Made by a program: the position numbers and the translations under genes. A DNA stretch of 32,691 nucleotides from Indiicoccus explosivorum. Its GTDB lineage: Bacteria; Bacillota; Bacilli; Bacillales_A; Planococcaceae. The DNA lies in contig NZ_NHTN01000024.1 of assembly GCF_002167005.1 (NCBI RefSeq), positions 1 to 32,691 on the forward strand, in the 5' to 3' direction. Of this stretch, positions 24,101 to 32,174 are shown piece by piece (positions within the stretch are counted from its first letter, which is position 1; every line of letters starts with the position of its first letter). The notes beneath the pieces were generated by a model. That model saw only the letters and a list, made by a program, of their open reading frames with translations. It made no database searches and was not told where the DNA came from.

Positions 24101-24159
24101 ACCGTTTTCACCAGCGATGTTACCATTACGAATGAAAGACTGCATAAAGGAGAGTTAAA

Positions 24160-24639
24160 ATGTCTGAAAACAGATTGGCTGATTTAATTAGCCCTGAAGC
24201 TGTCGTTAACTTCGAAACCGGTGCGATCCAAGCAAGCACGTTAGACTCCATCATCAGCCTTTTACCGTTTGAAATGGGTTTTTGCGATGCGGATGATATT
24301 TTCCGCTGGTATTCGAATAATCCGGACCGTGTCCATGGCCGGCGCAAAGAAGCGATTGGCCGCCATGTGCTGGAGCTTCACCCGCGAGTGGCTCACCACG
24401 TTGAAAAACTGTTGAATGATTTCCGTTCCGGAGAACGGGATGAATGGGAATTCTGGTTCCCGAAACGTTCAGGCGAAGACGCCGGCCAGATTTATCAAAA
24501 GTTCATGGCAGTCCGTGATAAGGACGGGAAGTATCTCGGGTGCATGGACGTGACGGTCAACATCGATATTTTCAAGGGAAAAGAAGGGAAACACACCCCT
24601 GAAACGATCGACGAATTCATCGCTGTTAAACCTGTATGA
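24160..24639 (+). CDS. Single-domain PAS protein
   Basis: A 159-residue protein with one PAS-like fold from about residue 25 to 140, including LPFEMGFCDADDIFRWYSN and FMAVRDKDGKYLGCMDVTVNI, the usual last PAS strands. It resembles the PAS part of DUF438/hemerythrin-type proteins and has no kinase, cyclase or DNA-binding output domain. HPRVAHHVEKLL supplies several histidines, so a redox or heme cofactor is possible but unproven. The ATG has AAAGGAGAG upstream. It is a single gene with a strong terminator. The redox-type operator in its promoter suggests expression under low oxygen or a high NADH/NAD ratio. Confidence 0.82.
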   Translation: MSENRLADLISPEAVVNFETGAIQASTLDSIISLLPFEMGFCDADDIFRWYSNNPDRVHGRRKEAIGRHVLELHPRVAHHVEKLLNDFRSGERDEWEFWFPKRSGEDAGQIYQKFMAVRDKDGKYLGCMDVTVNIDIFKGKEGKHTPETIDEFIAVKPV

Positions 24640-24660
24640 TGACTATAGAAATAGCATTGA

Positions 24661-24699
24661 AAAACGCACGGGATTTCCTGATCCCGTGCGTTTTCTTCA
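24661..24699 (+). terminator. Terminator of the PAS gene
   Basis: AAAACGCACGGGAT and its perfect complement, loop TTCCTG, then TTTTCTTC. Confidence 0.9.
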
Positions 24700-24810
24700 C
24701 TTGGACATTTTATGTGAAATAATTCAGCTGAATCGCTGTGTCTGCTTCCATTCATCCATATTGGTAAATCAAGTTCGAGTTCAGCTCTTCTTTAATGTTT
24801 AGCCTTGCCT

Positions 24811-24856
24811 GACATAAAACAACTCCCCACGGTCATTCGTGACCGCAGGGAGTTTC
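24811..24856 (-). terminator. Terminator of the GntP-type permease gene
   Basis: On the minus strand AACTCCC/GGGAGTT and CGGTCA/TGACCG helices are separated by a small internal loop, followed by GTTTTATG. The stem begins a few bases past the stop codon. Confidence 0.75.
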
Positions 24857-24862
24857 TTCTTA

Positions 24863-26284
24863 TTATCCCATTATAAAGCCAAGCGCGATAATCATCGGCA
24901 ATGAGATGGCGGATGCCAGTACCGTCACGAACGTGAGTGATTTGAGCGCCCCTTGGGTTGTAATGCCCAGCATCGTCTTAAACATCCAGAAGAAATTGCT
25001 GTTTACGTGCAGGGCAAAGAGTGCGCCAGCACCGATAGCCAGTGCGATGACCGGAGCCGGAACAGTCAAACTGTCCATGATCGGTGCCAGAATACCGGCA
25101 GCGACAATCGCGGCGACAGAAATGGAGCCAATGGCCAGATGCAGAACGGCAGCGACAAACCAAGCCAGAAGGATGACAACGACCGTTGCATTCGACCCTG
25201 CCGAGAACAGACCCTGCAGGACACTTTCAAGCGCCGTTTCGCCGATCATGGCGCCTAAAGAACCACCGACGCCGGTGACGAGAAGAATCTGCCCTGTTGT
25301 ATTGAATCCTTCAGACAGGGCATCCTCCGTGCGGCTTGCACCTATCGAAAATTTCGCTAATCCGTAAGCAATCAAGAGACCGAAGAACAGCGCGAACACC
25401 GGATTGCCGATGAACTGAATGAATTCCGACTCGATGCCCGCGGCTTTGGCGATTGCGCCTGCAGCAATCATAATCAGCGCAATAAAGATTGGCGACAGTG
25501 CGATAGCGAGCGGTATGGATTGACTGCGCTTGCTCAAATTGCTTTCCATTGGGACGCCATTATTAATTCTGCCTGCAGCTGTATCTTCACTGGCCAGGGC
25601 TGCGGCTTGCTCGGCCCAGACGGCTGTTTCTTCCTTCAGCATCGCTTCGGAAGGCTCTTCGTCTTTTTCAGGATTCCAAAAGCCCGCCTGGACCATGCGT
25701 CCGTACAAAAAAGTTGTGAGAAGCGAAGTGGCCAGGCCGACCGGTACGCCGTAAAGGAGCATGGTCCCGAGCGGAATATCGAGCAGCCCGGAAATTGCGA
25801 CAATGCCCAGGCCCGGTACGACAAAAACATAACCGACCAAAATACCTGCGGTGAGTGACCCGGCCAGCATTCCAAGTCCTTTCCGGCCGAGCGCGGAAGA
25901 TGCGGACCGGGCCAGCGGGGAAGCTAAAACGACCTGGACATCAACATAGATCGAAGAGAAAAATGTCGTTAAGACGGCGCTCATCGTATATGGAAGGCGC
26001 CGGGCCCCAAGTGCTTTCAGCAGCAGCTCAACTAAGCGCTGTAACGCGCCTGTCGCGTAGAGCAGCGACCCCATGAGGACGCCGAAGCCAATTAACAGCC
26101 CAACTTCAGCCATAATGCTCCCAAAGCCTTCGATAATGACGGCGAGTGTGTCGTTGAAGCCGAGTCCTGCGCTCAATCCCAAATAAAGTGTTCCGATGAG
26201 GAGAGCAATGACAGGATCGATTTTCAGGATAATAATTAAAGCGATAATACCGATGATTGCTATTGCTGTATGGGCAATAATCAT
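24863..26284 (-). CDS. GntP family permease
   Basis: A 473-residue polytopic transporter of the gluconate:H+ symporter family (COG2610) with about 12-13 hydrophobic segments. It has the FFSSIYVDVQVVLASPLARS stretch near residue 110 and a long acidic loop (about 210-245) between halves. Family substrates are gluconate, related sugar acids and other hydroxy acids. The start is firm, with AGGAGG six bases before ATG. The gene lies downstream of a CitS/DctS-type two-component system whose relatives control organic-acid carriers, and its promoter region holds a cre box and a tandem-repeat operator candidate. A carboxylic or hydroxy acid under catabolite repression is therefore likely, but no kinase or dehydrogenase gene is adjacent to fix it. 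Confidence 0.87.
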   Translation of the reverse strand: MIIAHTAIAIIGIIALIIILKIDPVIALLIGTLYLGLSAGLGFNDTLAVIIEGFGSIMAEVGLLIGFGVLMGSLLYATGALQRLVELLLKALGARRLPYTMSAVLTTFFSSIYVDVQVVLASPLARSASSALGRKGLGMLAGSLTAGILVGYVFVVPGLGIVAISGLLDIPLGTMLLYGVPVGLATSLLTTFLYGRMVQAGFWNPEKDEEPSEAMLKEETAVWAEQAAALASEDTAAGRINNGVPMESNLSKRSQSIPLAIALSPIFIALIMIAAGAIAKAAGIESEFIQFIGNPVFALFFGLLIAYGLAKFSIGASRTEDALSEGFNTTGQILLVTGVGGSLGAMIGETALESVLQGLFSAGSNATVVVILLAWFVAAVLHLAIGSISVAAIVAAGILAPIMDSLTVPAPVIALAIGAGALFALHVNSNFFWMFKTMLGITTQGALKSLTFVTVLASAISLPMIIALGFIMG

Positions 26285-26394
26285 AAAATACCTCCTATAC
26301 TTTGGTGGATTTCATCCCCGCCTTTAACTAAGGCAGTAGGGAGTTTTTCAAAATGTTCTGATTTATATCGCCGTAACTCCTTTCCTCCTTCTCC

Positions 26395-26408
26395 TGTAAG
26401 CGCTTACT
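26395..26408. promoter_or_regulatory. CcpA cre site in front of the permease gene
   Basis: TGTAAGCGCTTACT is a 14-base palindrome with one end mismatch to the ideal cre sequence. It lies about 110 bases upstream of the permease start, at or just past the expected transcription start, where CcpA represses. Confidence 0.75.
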
Positions 26409-26430
26409 AAGTAAAGTAGACTAAAAACCG

Positions 26431-26465
26431 TTCACTTTGTACCTTTAGTAACTTTAAATACTTTT
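26431..26465 (-). promoter_or_regulatory. Tandem AAAG(T) direct repeats, response-regulator operator candidate
   Basis: On the minus strand four copies follow each other: AAAGTATTT, AAAGTTACT, AAAGGTAC and AAAGTGAAC, at steps of 9, 9 and 8 bases. They sit just upstream of the cre site and the presumed promoter. Near-helical spacing of AT-rich direct repeats is what an oligomerising response regulator would bind. Confidence 0.5.
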
Positions 26466-26494
26466 GAAATTAAAATAACCATTCCTTCCTATGT

Positions 26495-26521
26495 AAAAAA
26501 GCAGCCGAATTGACTGCTTTA
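26495..26521 (-). terminator. Terminator overlapping the response-regulator stop codon
   Basis: On the minus strand AAAGCAG pairs with CTGCTTT around a 9-base loop, with a T6 run. The stem shares bases with the TAA, so the permease gene probably relies on its own promoter. Confidence 0.65.
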
Positions 26522-27235
26522 CAGATAGCGATCGATTTGGCCGCTCTTCGATTCATTCAAATTGTATTGATAAATCGGCCTTCCGACCCCATAAATTAAT
26601 GTTTCTTCCAAATACCCGATTTCACTGAGGAATTTTAAGTACTTCCTAATGGAAACCTTGGAGATTTGAGCGGCATCTGCAATCTCACTGGTCGAAAAGG
26701 AGTCTGGAGCCTTGGAGAGAATTACATCGTTGATGATTGCTAACGTATTCTTCGTGAGGCCCTTCGGCAGTTCTCGTGTGTTTAGGATTTTCTCAGATCT
26801 GGAACTTGATTTGCGGAACAGGCGATCGATCTCGTGCTGATTGATTTTGTCTGTTCCCCTCAATCTATTGTGATACTGCTTATATTGTGTAAGCGCCTCC
26901 TCAAAACGTCCAAATTCAAACGGTTTGACTAAGTAATCGATCACACCGAGCCTTAAGGATTGCTGTATCTGCTGATTATCGGAAGTGGCGGTGATCAGTA
27001 TGACATCAATATCCTGATTTTGCTCACGAATACGGGTGAGAAAATCAATTCCGTTCAGTCCCGGCAAATAAACATCCAACAGCATCAGATCGATTTTTGT
27101 CCGCGCCATATGAGCAACCGCCTCATCTGTATTTGCGGCCCTCCCGCTGACCGTAAATCCGTCAATCTGCTCCAAATAATTTTTATTCAGCTGAGCGACC
27201 ATCGGGTCATCTTCAACGATCAGAACCTTGATCAC
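26519..27235 (-). CDS. Response regulator of the CitB/DctR family
   Basis: A 238-residue DNA-binding regulator. The receiver domain spans residues 1-120 with the acidic pocket IVEDD, phospho-acceptor Asp54 in LLLDVYLPG, Thr in LITATSD and Lys in YLVKPFEF. After a linker, a winged-helix domain follows at about 160-225, with the recognition region STSEIADAAQISKVSIRKYL. This layout matches CitT, DctR and MalR of Bacillus. The start is GTG, with GAGGTGA overlapping the stop of the kinase gene, so the pair is translationally coupled. The probable target is the permease promoter next door. The gene is AT-rich: 26581-26640 is 35% G+C, while 5401-5460 is 67%. Confidence 0.9.
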   Translation of the reverse strand: MIKVLIVEDDPMVAQLNKNYLEQIDGFTVSGRAANTDEAVAHMARTKIDLMLLDVYLPGLNGIDFLTRIREQNQDIDVILITATSDNQQIQQSLRLGVIDYLVKPFEFGRFEEALTQYKQYHNRLRGTDKINQHEIDRLFRKSSSRSEKILNTRELPKGLTKNTLAIINDVILSKAPDSFSTSEIADAAQISKVSIRKYLKFLSEIGYLEETLIYGVGRPIYQYNLNESKSGQIDRYL

Positions 27236-27246
27236 ATCTGTTCACC

Positions 27247-28839
27247 TCATAATTCATAAGGGATAATCACCGTAAAGACTGCACCTTGTTCCGGGCCGGA
27301 ACTCACGTCAATCGAGCCCTCCATTTTTTCAACACTCTGCCTGGTCAGGTAAAGACCGAACCCGCGGTGATTCCCTTCCTTCGTCGAGACGCCTTTTTGG
27401 AAGATTTCCTCGTGTCTGTCCTGCGGAATTCCTTCACCGGTATCCGACACTTGAATGGTCAGTAACCCGTCTATATAAGACAGCGTGACATCAATCCGTT
27501 TCTGTCTGCTCTCCCGTACACTCTCCACGGCGTTATCCATCAGATTCCCGAGAATTGTAATCAGTTCATGGCTGTTCTCAGAATCCTTGAACTGCGGAAT
27601 TTCCGTTTCACAATGGAGGGTCAGCTGCACATGAGATTCCCTGGCGGCACTCATTTTACCGATCAAGAAACCGGCAAGGACCGGATTCTTGATATAGCGC
27701 GTGATATTTTCCACTTCATGGGCCTGGTGATTGACCAGTTTACTGATGAAATGGTTCACTTCATCATAATTCCCCATCTTGATTAATCCGAGCAGCACAT
27801 GCAGCTGGTTCATGAATTCATGGGATTGCGCGCGCAGCGTATCCGCATACATCTGCACCCCTGTCAGCTGCTCCGCCAGCTTGTTCACCTCAGTCTTATC
27901 GCGGAAAGTGGCAATCGCTCCGACCACTTGATCGTTGACTACTAATGGAACACGGTTTGTAATAATGGAAACCCCGTTAATTGTCTGCTCTTCATCCATT
28001 TCAGTTACCCCGTCAACCAGCACCCGATTCAGCATCGTACCTGGTAAAAAGTCGTTACTTTTCATCCCGACCGGTTCCTGATGCATTAAACCCGCCTTTT
28101 GGAAAATTTGCCTTGCGGATTTATTTACGAGGACAATTTTGTTTTCTTTATCAATCGCTATAATTCCTTCACGAACTGAGTGCAGCATCCGGTCCCGTTC
28201 TTCGTGGATACGTGCAATGGCATATGGTTCAAGGCCAAACAGACTGCTCTTTATATACTTGGCCAAAAGGAAAGCGCCGATAATCCCGACGGCCATGCCG
28301 AAAATCGATCCGAAAATGACCCGTTTATGACTTTGCTGAATCGAATCCTGAACAGCTTCCAGCGAAATACCGACAGCGACGGCACCAATCTGTTTATCGT
28401 TTTCATTATAAACAGGCGTGAATGCCCTCAGCGATTTCCCTAACGTCCCCATTGATGTTGAGATATATTCTTCCCCTTGCAGCACACGCTCCTCGTCTCC
28501 CCCGACGAAGTGTTTCCCGATTCGGCTGGCTACAGGATGTGACATGCGAATCCCGTTCATATCCATCACCACAATAAATAAAACATTGGACTTCTCTTGA
28601 ATCGTCATGGCATACTCCTGAATACTGTCCGGATCCACTTCACCCTGCAGCCCTTCTTGAACAACTTGAGACTCTGCAACTGTCCGGGAAATGATTTTCG
28701 TTTTTTCCTCCAATTGATCTTGGATATTTTCACCTGTGTAGTCTGTGATGAGAAGATCCGTAATCAGCAGAGATACTAAAACAACGAGGCAGACCAGCAG
28801 TATAATGACCGTACTTAACTTCAACCGTGACTTACGCAT
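27247..28839 (-). CDS. Sensor histidine kinase of the CitS/DctS/DcuS family
   Basis: A 530-residue membrane kinase. Membrane segments at about 9-32 and 174-196 enclose an external Cache-type sensor domain that in relatives binds citrate or C4-dicarboxylates. A cytoplasmic PAS domain (about 215-315) is followed by a Spo0B-type dimerisation box, LRAQSHEFMNQLHVLLGLI, with His340, and an ATPase domain with NLMDNAVES, DTGEGIP and GFGLYL. The ATG start has GGGGCGGG upstream, 27 bases after rlmH, so it may share the rlmH transcript or use a promoter inside rlmH. It and the regulator gene form a coupled pair. The ligand is unknown; the neighbouring GntP permease suggests a hydroxy acid. Confidence 0.92.
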   Translation of the reverse strand: MRKSRLKLSTVIILLVCLVVLVSLLITDLLITDYTGENIQDQLEEKTKIISRTVAESQVVQEGLQGEVDPDSIQEYAMTIQEKSNVLFIVVMDMNGIRMSHPVASRIGKHFVGGDEERVLQGEEYISTSMGTLGKSLRAFTPVYNENDKQIGAVAVGISLEAVQDSIQQSHKRVIFGSIFGMAVGIIGAFLLAKYIKSSLFGLEPYAIARIHEERDRMLHSVREGIIAIDKENKIVLVNKSARQIFQKAGLMHQEPVGMKSNDFLPGTMLNRVLVDGVTEMDEEQTINGVSIITNRVPLVVNDQVVGAIATFRDKTEVNKLAEQLTGVQMYADTLRAQSHEFMNQLHVLLGLIKMGNYDEVNHFISKLVNHQAHEVENITRYIKNPVLAGFLIGKMSAARESHVQLTLHCETEIPQFKDSENSHELITILGNLMDNAVESVRESRQKRIDVTLSYIDGLLTIQVSDTGEGIPQDRHEEIFQKGVSTKEGNHRGFGLYLTRQSVEKMEGSIDVSSGPEQGAVFTVIIPYEL

Positions 28840-28866
28840 GACATCCCGCCCCTATTTGCTTTACCG

Positions 28867-29346
28867 CTACTTATGATACGGTTCCCCCTTCATAATCCGG
28901 AACGCCCGATACACCTGCTCCAGCAGAATGAGCCGCATCAATTGGTGCGGAAACGTCATCAGACTGAACGACAGCTTTTCATCCGCCCGTTTCAGCACAT
29001 CGGCATGCAGGCCGAGTGAGCCGCCGATCACAAACGTGATTTTGCTTTTTCCGTATGTAGCCAATCTGTCGAGGTCGGCTGCAAGCTGTTCGGATGACTT
29101 CATCTTTCCGTCAATCGCCAATGCAATGACGTGCGCGTCCGCTGGAATTTTGGAGAGGATCCGCTCCCCCTCCTTCTGCTTCACCAGCTCCATATCCGCT
29201 CCGCTCAAGTTTTCCGGCGCTTTTTCGTCCGGAATTTCGATTTCTGCTATTTTTGCATAAGCATTGAGGCGTTTTATATATTCACTGATTCCTTGTTTTA
29301 AATACTTTTCCTTCAGTTTTCCGACAGTCAAAATGGTGATATTCAC
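28867..29346 (-). CDS. rlmH: 23S rRNA (pseudouridine1915-N3)-methyltransferase RlmH
   Basis: A SPOUT-family enzyme that methylates pseudouridine 1915 in helix 69 of 23S rRNA, using S-adenosylmethionine, on assembled 70S ribosomes. The 159-residue protein is full length, beginning [16 protein letters not shown], with the knot region [14 protein letters not shown] near 106 and the C-terminus [18 protein letters not shown] conserved. It is the yydA/orfX ortholog. Its 3' end (GTATCATAAGTAG) resembles the staphylococcal SCC attachment core, but no cassette is inserted. Upstream lies the yyzF-type gene, as in B. subtilis. Confidence 0.96.
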   Translation of the reverse strand: MNITILTVGKLKEKYLKQGISEYIKRLNAYAKIAEIEIPDEKAPENLSGADMELVKQKEGERILSKIPADAHVIALAIDGKMKSSEQLAADLDRLATYGKSKITFVIGGSLGLHADVLKRADEKLSFSLMTFPHQLMRLILLEQVYRAFRIMKGEPYHK

Positions 29347-29349
29347 AAG

Positions 29350-29764
29350 CTATCCACCTCTATTAAGTGTTTGTAAACAAGTTGCCCACAGAAGTTACGC
29401 ACATATCCACAGGCAAATTCTATATATAGTGGCCGTTTATTTATCCGCCACAAGATAAATCGCAGCCGCTTCACAATACTCACAGCGTGTGGATAACTTT
29501 TCGTCTTCTGACAATTCTGTAAGGATCGGAAAGCTGCCTGTTTTTGCCGTTACTTCGTCCAAAGCCCGGTCTACATGGGTTTTACAGCATTTCTTTTTCA
29601 ATTTTCATCCGCCTTTCCGGTTCTGAGAAATCCCCAAAGTTATACACAATTCCTTCTAACTTATCCACACCCTATTTTAACAGACTGCAAAGCCTTCTGA
29701 AAGCCGGATTCTCCAGCATTTAGATATCAACAGTTTTTAAAAGTTGTCCACAATGTGTGAGTAA
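29350..29764. promoter_or_regulatory. DnaA-box cluster around yyzF
   Basis: Two perfect DnaA boxes (TTATCCACA at 29661-29669; its complement at 29488-29496) occur with three one-mismatch boxes: ATATCCACA at 29403-29411, TTATACACA at 29640-29648 and TTGTCCACA at 29744-29752. Two-mismatch sites lie at 29350, 29382 and 29756. From memory, B. subtilis has a DnaA-box cluster at this same locus (yydA) that helps limit replication initiation. This would be the conserved counterpart; it is not oriC itself, since no dnaA or dnaN is present. Confidence 0.7.
29437..29601 (-). CDS. CxxH/CxxC small protein (YyzF type)
   Basis: A 54-residue protein read on the minus strand from a TTG codon with AAGGCGG seven bases upstream. 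It starts MKKKCCKTHVDRALDE, giving a CxxH pair (Cys-Lys-Thr-His), and near residue 40 has CEYC, giving CxxC, so a zinc site is likely. The position next to rlmH matches yyzF in B. subtilis. Its function is unknown. A perfect DnaA box lies inside the coding sequence. It is too short for usual ORF length limits but has clear family features. Confidence 0.85.
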   Translation of the reverse strand: MKKKCCKTHVDRALDEVTAKTGSFPILTELSEDEKLSTRCEYCEAAAIYLVADK

Positions 29765-29846
29765 CTGTTTCTTTTCGGTGATTACTTTTCCTTGTTCGTT
29801 CCGTGATTCTACTGAAATAACATTTTTCTGCTTTTTATCTTAAGGC
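29602..29846. other. Intergenic region between yyzF and htrC
   Basis: No gene is visible. It holds the yyzF ribosome site, the right half of the DnaA-box cluster and AT-rich stretches near 29780-29850. Confidence 0.5.
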
Positions 29847-29890
29847 ATAAAAAATCCGGGATCCCTCCACTAGGAAATCTCCCGGACTTC
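29847..29890 (-). terminator. Terminator of htrC
   Basis: On the minus strand GTCCGGGA pairs with TCCCGGAT around a longer loop, followed by TTTTTTATG. It lies about 28 bases past the htrC stop. Confidence 0.8.
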
Positions 29891-29917
29891 ATTTTTTATT
29901 CCCAACGAAATATAGCT

Positions 29918-31132
29918 TTACATATTCGCACTGTCAGTCAGCACCAGCTCGAATTCAAGCTGTCTGCCATTCCGGTATGCGGTGACTGTAAGGGTTTCTC
30001 CTATCCGTTTTTCGTTATACAGGTGCTGCCTGAGCTCCAGCATGTTCGTTATGGGCTGTCCGTCCATGCTGACAATCACATCATACGGTTCCAATCCGGC
30101 AAGTGCCGCCGGTGTATCCGCGATCACGGATTCAACGACTACGCCATCGGTCACATCCGGCGGAAGGGCGAGTTCCGATGTACGATACGATTGAGGCACC
30201 GATGCGACATCGATCAGTGTGACTCCCATCGCTGGACGCTCGACGACGCCTGTATTCTCCAGAGAAGAAATGATCGGGACCGCGGAATTGATCGGAATTG
30301 CAAATCCGATGCCTTCGACAGAAGAAGTCGCGATTTTCATCGAGTTGATCCCGATCAGCTGGCCCTCCAGGTTGATCAGCGCGCCTCCGCTGTTCCCGGG
30401 ATTGATGGCAGCATCCGTCTGCAGAACTTCCGCCTGCCAGTCAATGATGCTGTCCTGGTTCAGATCCACCGGCACAATCCGGTCCATCCCCGAGATGACG
30501 CCTGTCGTAATGGAACCGAAAAAATTGAGCCCGAGAGGACTGCCGATGGCGATGACGGGTTCTCCTAAAGTAAGTGAAGACGAATCTCCCAATTCAGCCA
30601 CGGTCTCCACCTTGGCGGCATCCATCTCCAGTACAGCGAGGTCCGTCCAGATGTCACTGCCTAAAATACGGGCCGGTACTTTCGATCCGTCTGCAAGCGT
30701 CACTTCCACTTCCGTCGCCCCGTCGATGACATGGTGATTGGTCACGACGTATGCTTTGCCGTCTTTTTTCTTATAAATGACGCCGGATCCGGTCCCTGCC
30801 GATTGTGTCTCTTCCGATTCCGACCAGAAACCGCCAGCGGTCTGAAGGTTCGTGACGCCGACCACCGCACCGGCTGCCTTCGCCACCGCTTCAGTCACGT
30901 CCGTGGTGACAGTCGTCGCCGACTGCTGCAGGGCGGCCGCCTGTTCTTCATCAGCCACAACTTCTGCAGCTGATTCTTCTTCGGCTGGGGCAAGTTCCGG
31001 GAAAACAGCAAACAGCGCCCATACGAGAAGCGCGCCGGATAAAACCCCGCCCATGCCAGCGAAAAAAACACTTTTTTTGCTTTGTTTGCGGCGGGATCGC
31101 GGTTCGGTTGGAATGGGATCATAATAACCCAT
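29918..31132 (-). CDS. htrC: HtrA/DegP-like membrane serine protease (HtrC, YyxA)
   Basis: A 404-residue protease anchored by one N-terminal membrane segment (about residues 21-44) with its catalytic part outside the membrane. The trypsin-like triad is visible: His134 in TNHHVIDG, Asp164 in IWTDLAVL and Ser248 in INPGNSGGAL. One PDZ domain follows from about residue 305. The start is the ATG at 31132, with AAGGA eight bases upstream; an in-frame extension to 31234 lacks a ribosome site. The position after walJ is that of htrC/yyxA in Bacillus, but here 239 bases separate it from walJ, so it may have its own promoter. The role is presumably envelope protein quality control. Confidence 0.93.
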   Translation of the reverse strand: MGYYDPIPTEPRSRRKQSKKSVFFAGMGGVLSGALLVWALFAVFPELAPAEEESAAEVVADEEQAAALQQSATTVTTDVTEAVAKAAGAVVGVTNLQTAGGFWSESEETQSAGTGSGVIYKKKDGKAYVVTNHHVIDGATEVEVTLADGSKVPARILGSDIWTDLAVLEMDAAKVETVAELGDSSSLTLGEPVIAIGSPLGLNFFGSITTGVISGMDRIVPVDLNQDSIIDWQAEVLQTDAAINPGNSGGALINLEGQLIGINSMKIATSSVEGIGFAIPINSAVPIISSLENTGVVERPAMGVTLIDVASVPQSYRTSELALPPDVTDGVVVESVIADTPAALAGLEPYDVIVSMDGQPITNMLELRQHLYNEKRIGETLTVTAYRNGRQLEFELVLTDSANM

Positions 31133-31234
31133 ATCGATCATCCTTCCTTCATCTATCACTACAAGTTTATCACGCACAGGAATGACCTGCGAAATTTGCA
31201 GCCGTTCCTTTTCTATTCCCTTAATTCCGCTCAT

Positions 31235-31243
31235 TTATCCACG
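31235..31243 (+). promoter_or_regulatory. Extra DnaA-box-like site between walJ and htrC
   Basis: TTATCCACG differs from the consensus box at the last base only. It lies about 1.5 kb from the main cluster, in the gap between walJ and htrC. Confidence 0.35.
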
Positions 31244-31371
31244 GAATTTTTCGAGCAGGTCCAGTGCGGATGCGGCAGCTTCCGTCCGCCGGCAGAAAAA
31301 AAGACCTGCAGACCGGCCGCAGCCGATCTCCAAGCCTCCTCATCCGTTTCCGCAGTGCTTTTGCTGCACGA

Positions 31372-32160
31372 TTAAACTTCTGCCAGTTCGGTCGGGATTT
31401 CAGCATCCGTATCGAAAAGGATGATTTGTTCACCGACTTCTATCCCTTTGGACTGCAGCGTCTGTTCGACGCTCATCCGGGCCAGGTCTTTCATGTTGTT
31501 ATCACGGCTCAGATGGGAAAGATACATCCTTGCCGGCTGCTCGCCGATCACTTCGCTCATTGCCACAGCCGCGTCTTCATTGGAAACGTGTCCGACGTCG
31601 CTTAGGATCCGCCGTTTGACCGACCATGGGTAGCGGCCCATCTGCAGCATCCCGATGTCATGATTGCTTTCGAAGACAAATGCATCGGCTGAACGGATAA
31701 TGCCCTTCATCCGGTCGCTTACATAACCGGTATCTGTAATCAGCGCCAATTTGCGCCGGTTTTCATGAAAAACGTAAAACATCGGGTCGGCCGCATCATG
31801 TGAGACAGCGAATGTTTCGATATCGATGGAACCGAATGTCTTCACCGTTTCCATATCAAAATGGAAACGCTGCCCGACCGGAATATCCCCTACGAGTCCA
31901 TTCATGGCCGACCACGTCTTTTCGTTCGCATAGATCGGCAATTCATATTTTCTGGCGATAATTCCCAATCCTTTAATATGGTCGGAATGCTCGTGTGTCA
32001 CCAGCACCCCATCCAAATCCCGCATGCTCTTGCCGATTTTCTGGAACAGGCCTTCCAACTTCCGCCCGCTCAGGCCGGCATCCACCAGAAATGAATGCTT
32101 CCCGTTTTCTACATAAATGGCATTCCCGCTTGAACCGCTTGCCAGAACGCTAAAACGCAT
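31372..32160 (-). CDS. walJ: MBL-fold hydrolase WalJ (YycJ)
   Basis: A 262-residue metallo-beta-lactamase-fold protein of the YycJ family, encoded with the WalRK cell-wall stress regulators. Relatives show nuclease activity, and loss affects DNA repair and coordination of division with replication. It begins [18 protein letters not shown]. The metal motif [10 protein letters not shown] lies near residue 56 and NHDIGML near 163. The ATG at 32160 is chosen because the upstream GTG overlaps the GAGGAG ribosome site. It starts 14 bases after walI, in the same operon. Confidence 0.94.
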   Translation of the reverse strand: MRFSVLASGSSGNAIYVENGKHSFLVDAGLSGRKLEGLFQKIGKSMRDLDGVLVTHEHSDHIKGLGIIARKYELPIYANEKTWSAMNGLVGDIPVGQRFHFDMETVKTFGSIDIETFAVSHDAADPMFYVFHENRRKLALITDTGYVSDRMKGIIRSADAFVFESNHDIGMLQMGRYPWSVKRRILSDVGHVSNEDAAVAMSEVIGEQPARMYLSHLSRDNNMKDLARMSVEQTLQSKGIEVGEQIILFDTDAEIPTELAEV

Positions 32161-32174
32161 ATCTCTCTGTCTCC

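Noticed and set aside
24712-24726. TGTGA-N6-TCAGC, possible second Fnr-type site
   Set aside because: Only one half-site is intact and it lies between two converging genes, where no promoter is expected.
29347-29917. Chromosomal origin oriC
   Set aside because: DnaA boxes are present, but neither dnaA nor dnaN nor the typical long AT-rich unwinding region is here; a regulatory cluster fits better.
31221-31433. 70-codon minus-strand frame between walJ and htrC
   Set aside because: Starts inside walJ in another frame; Arg-rich and low complexity, no support.
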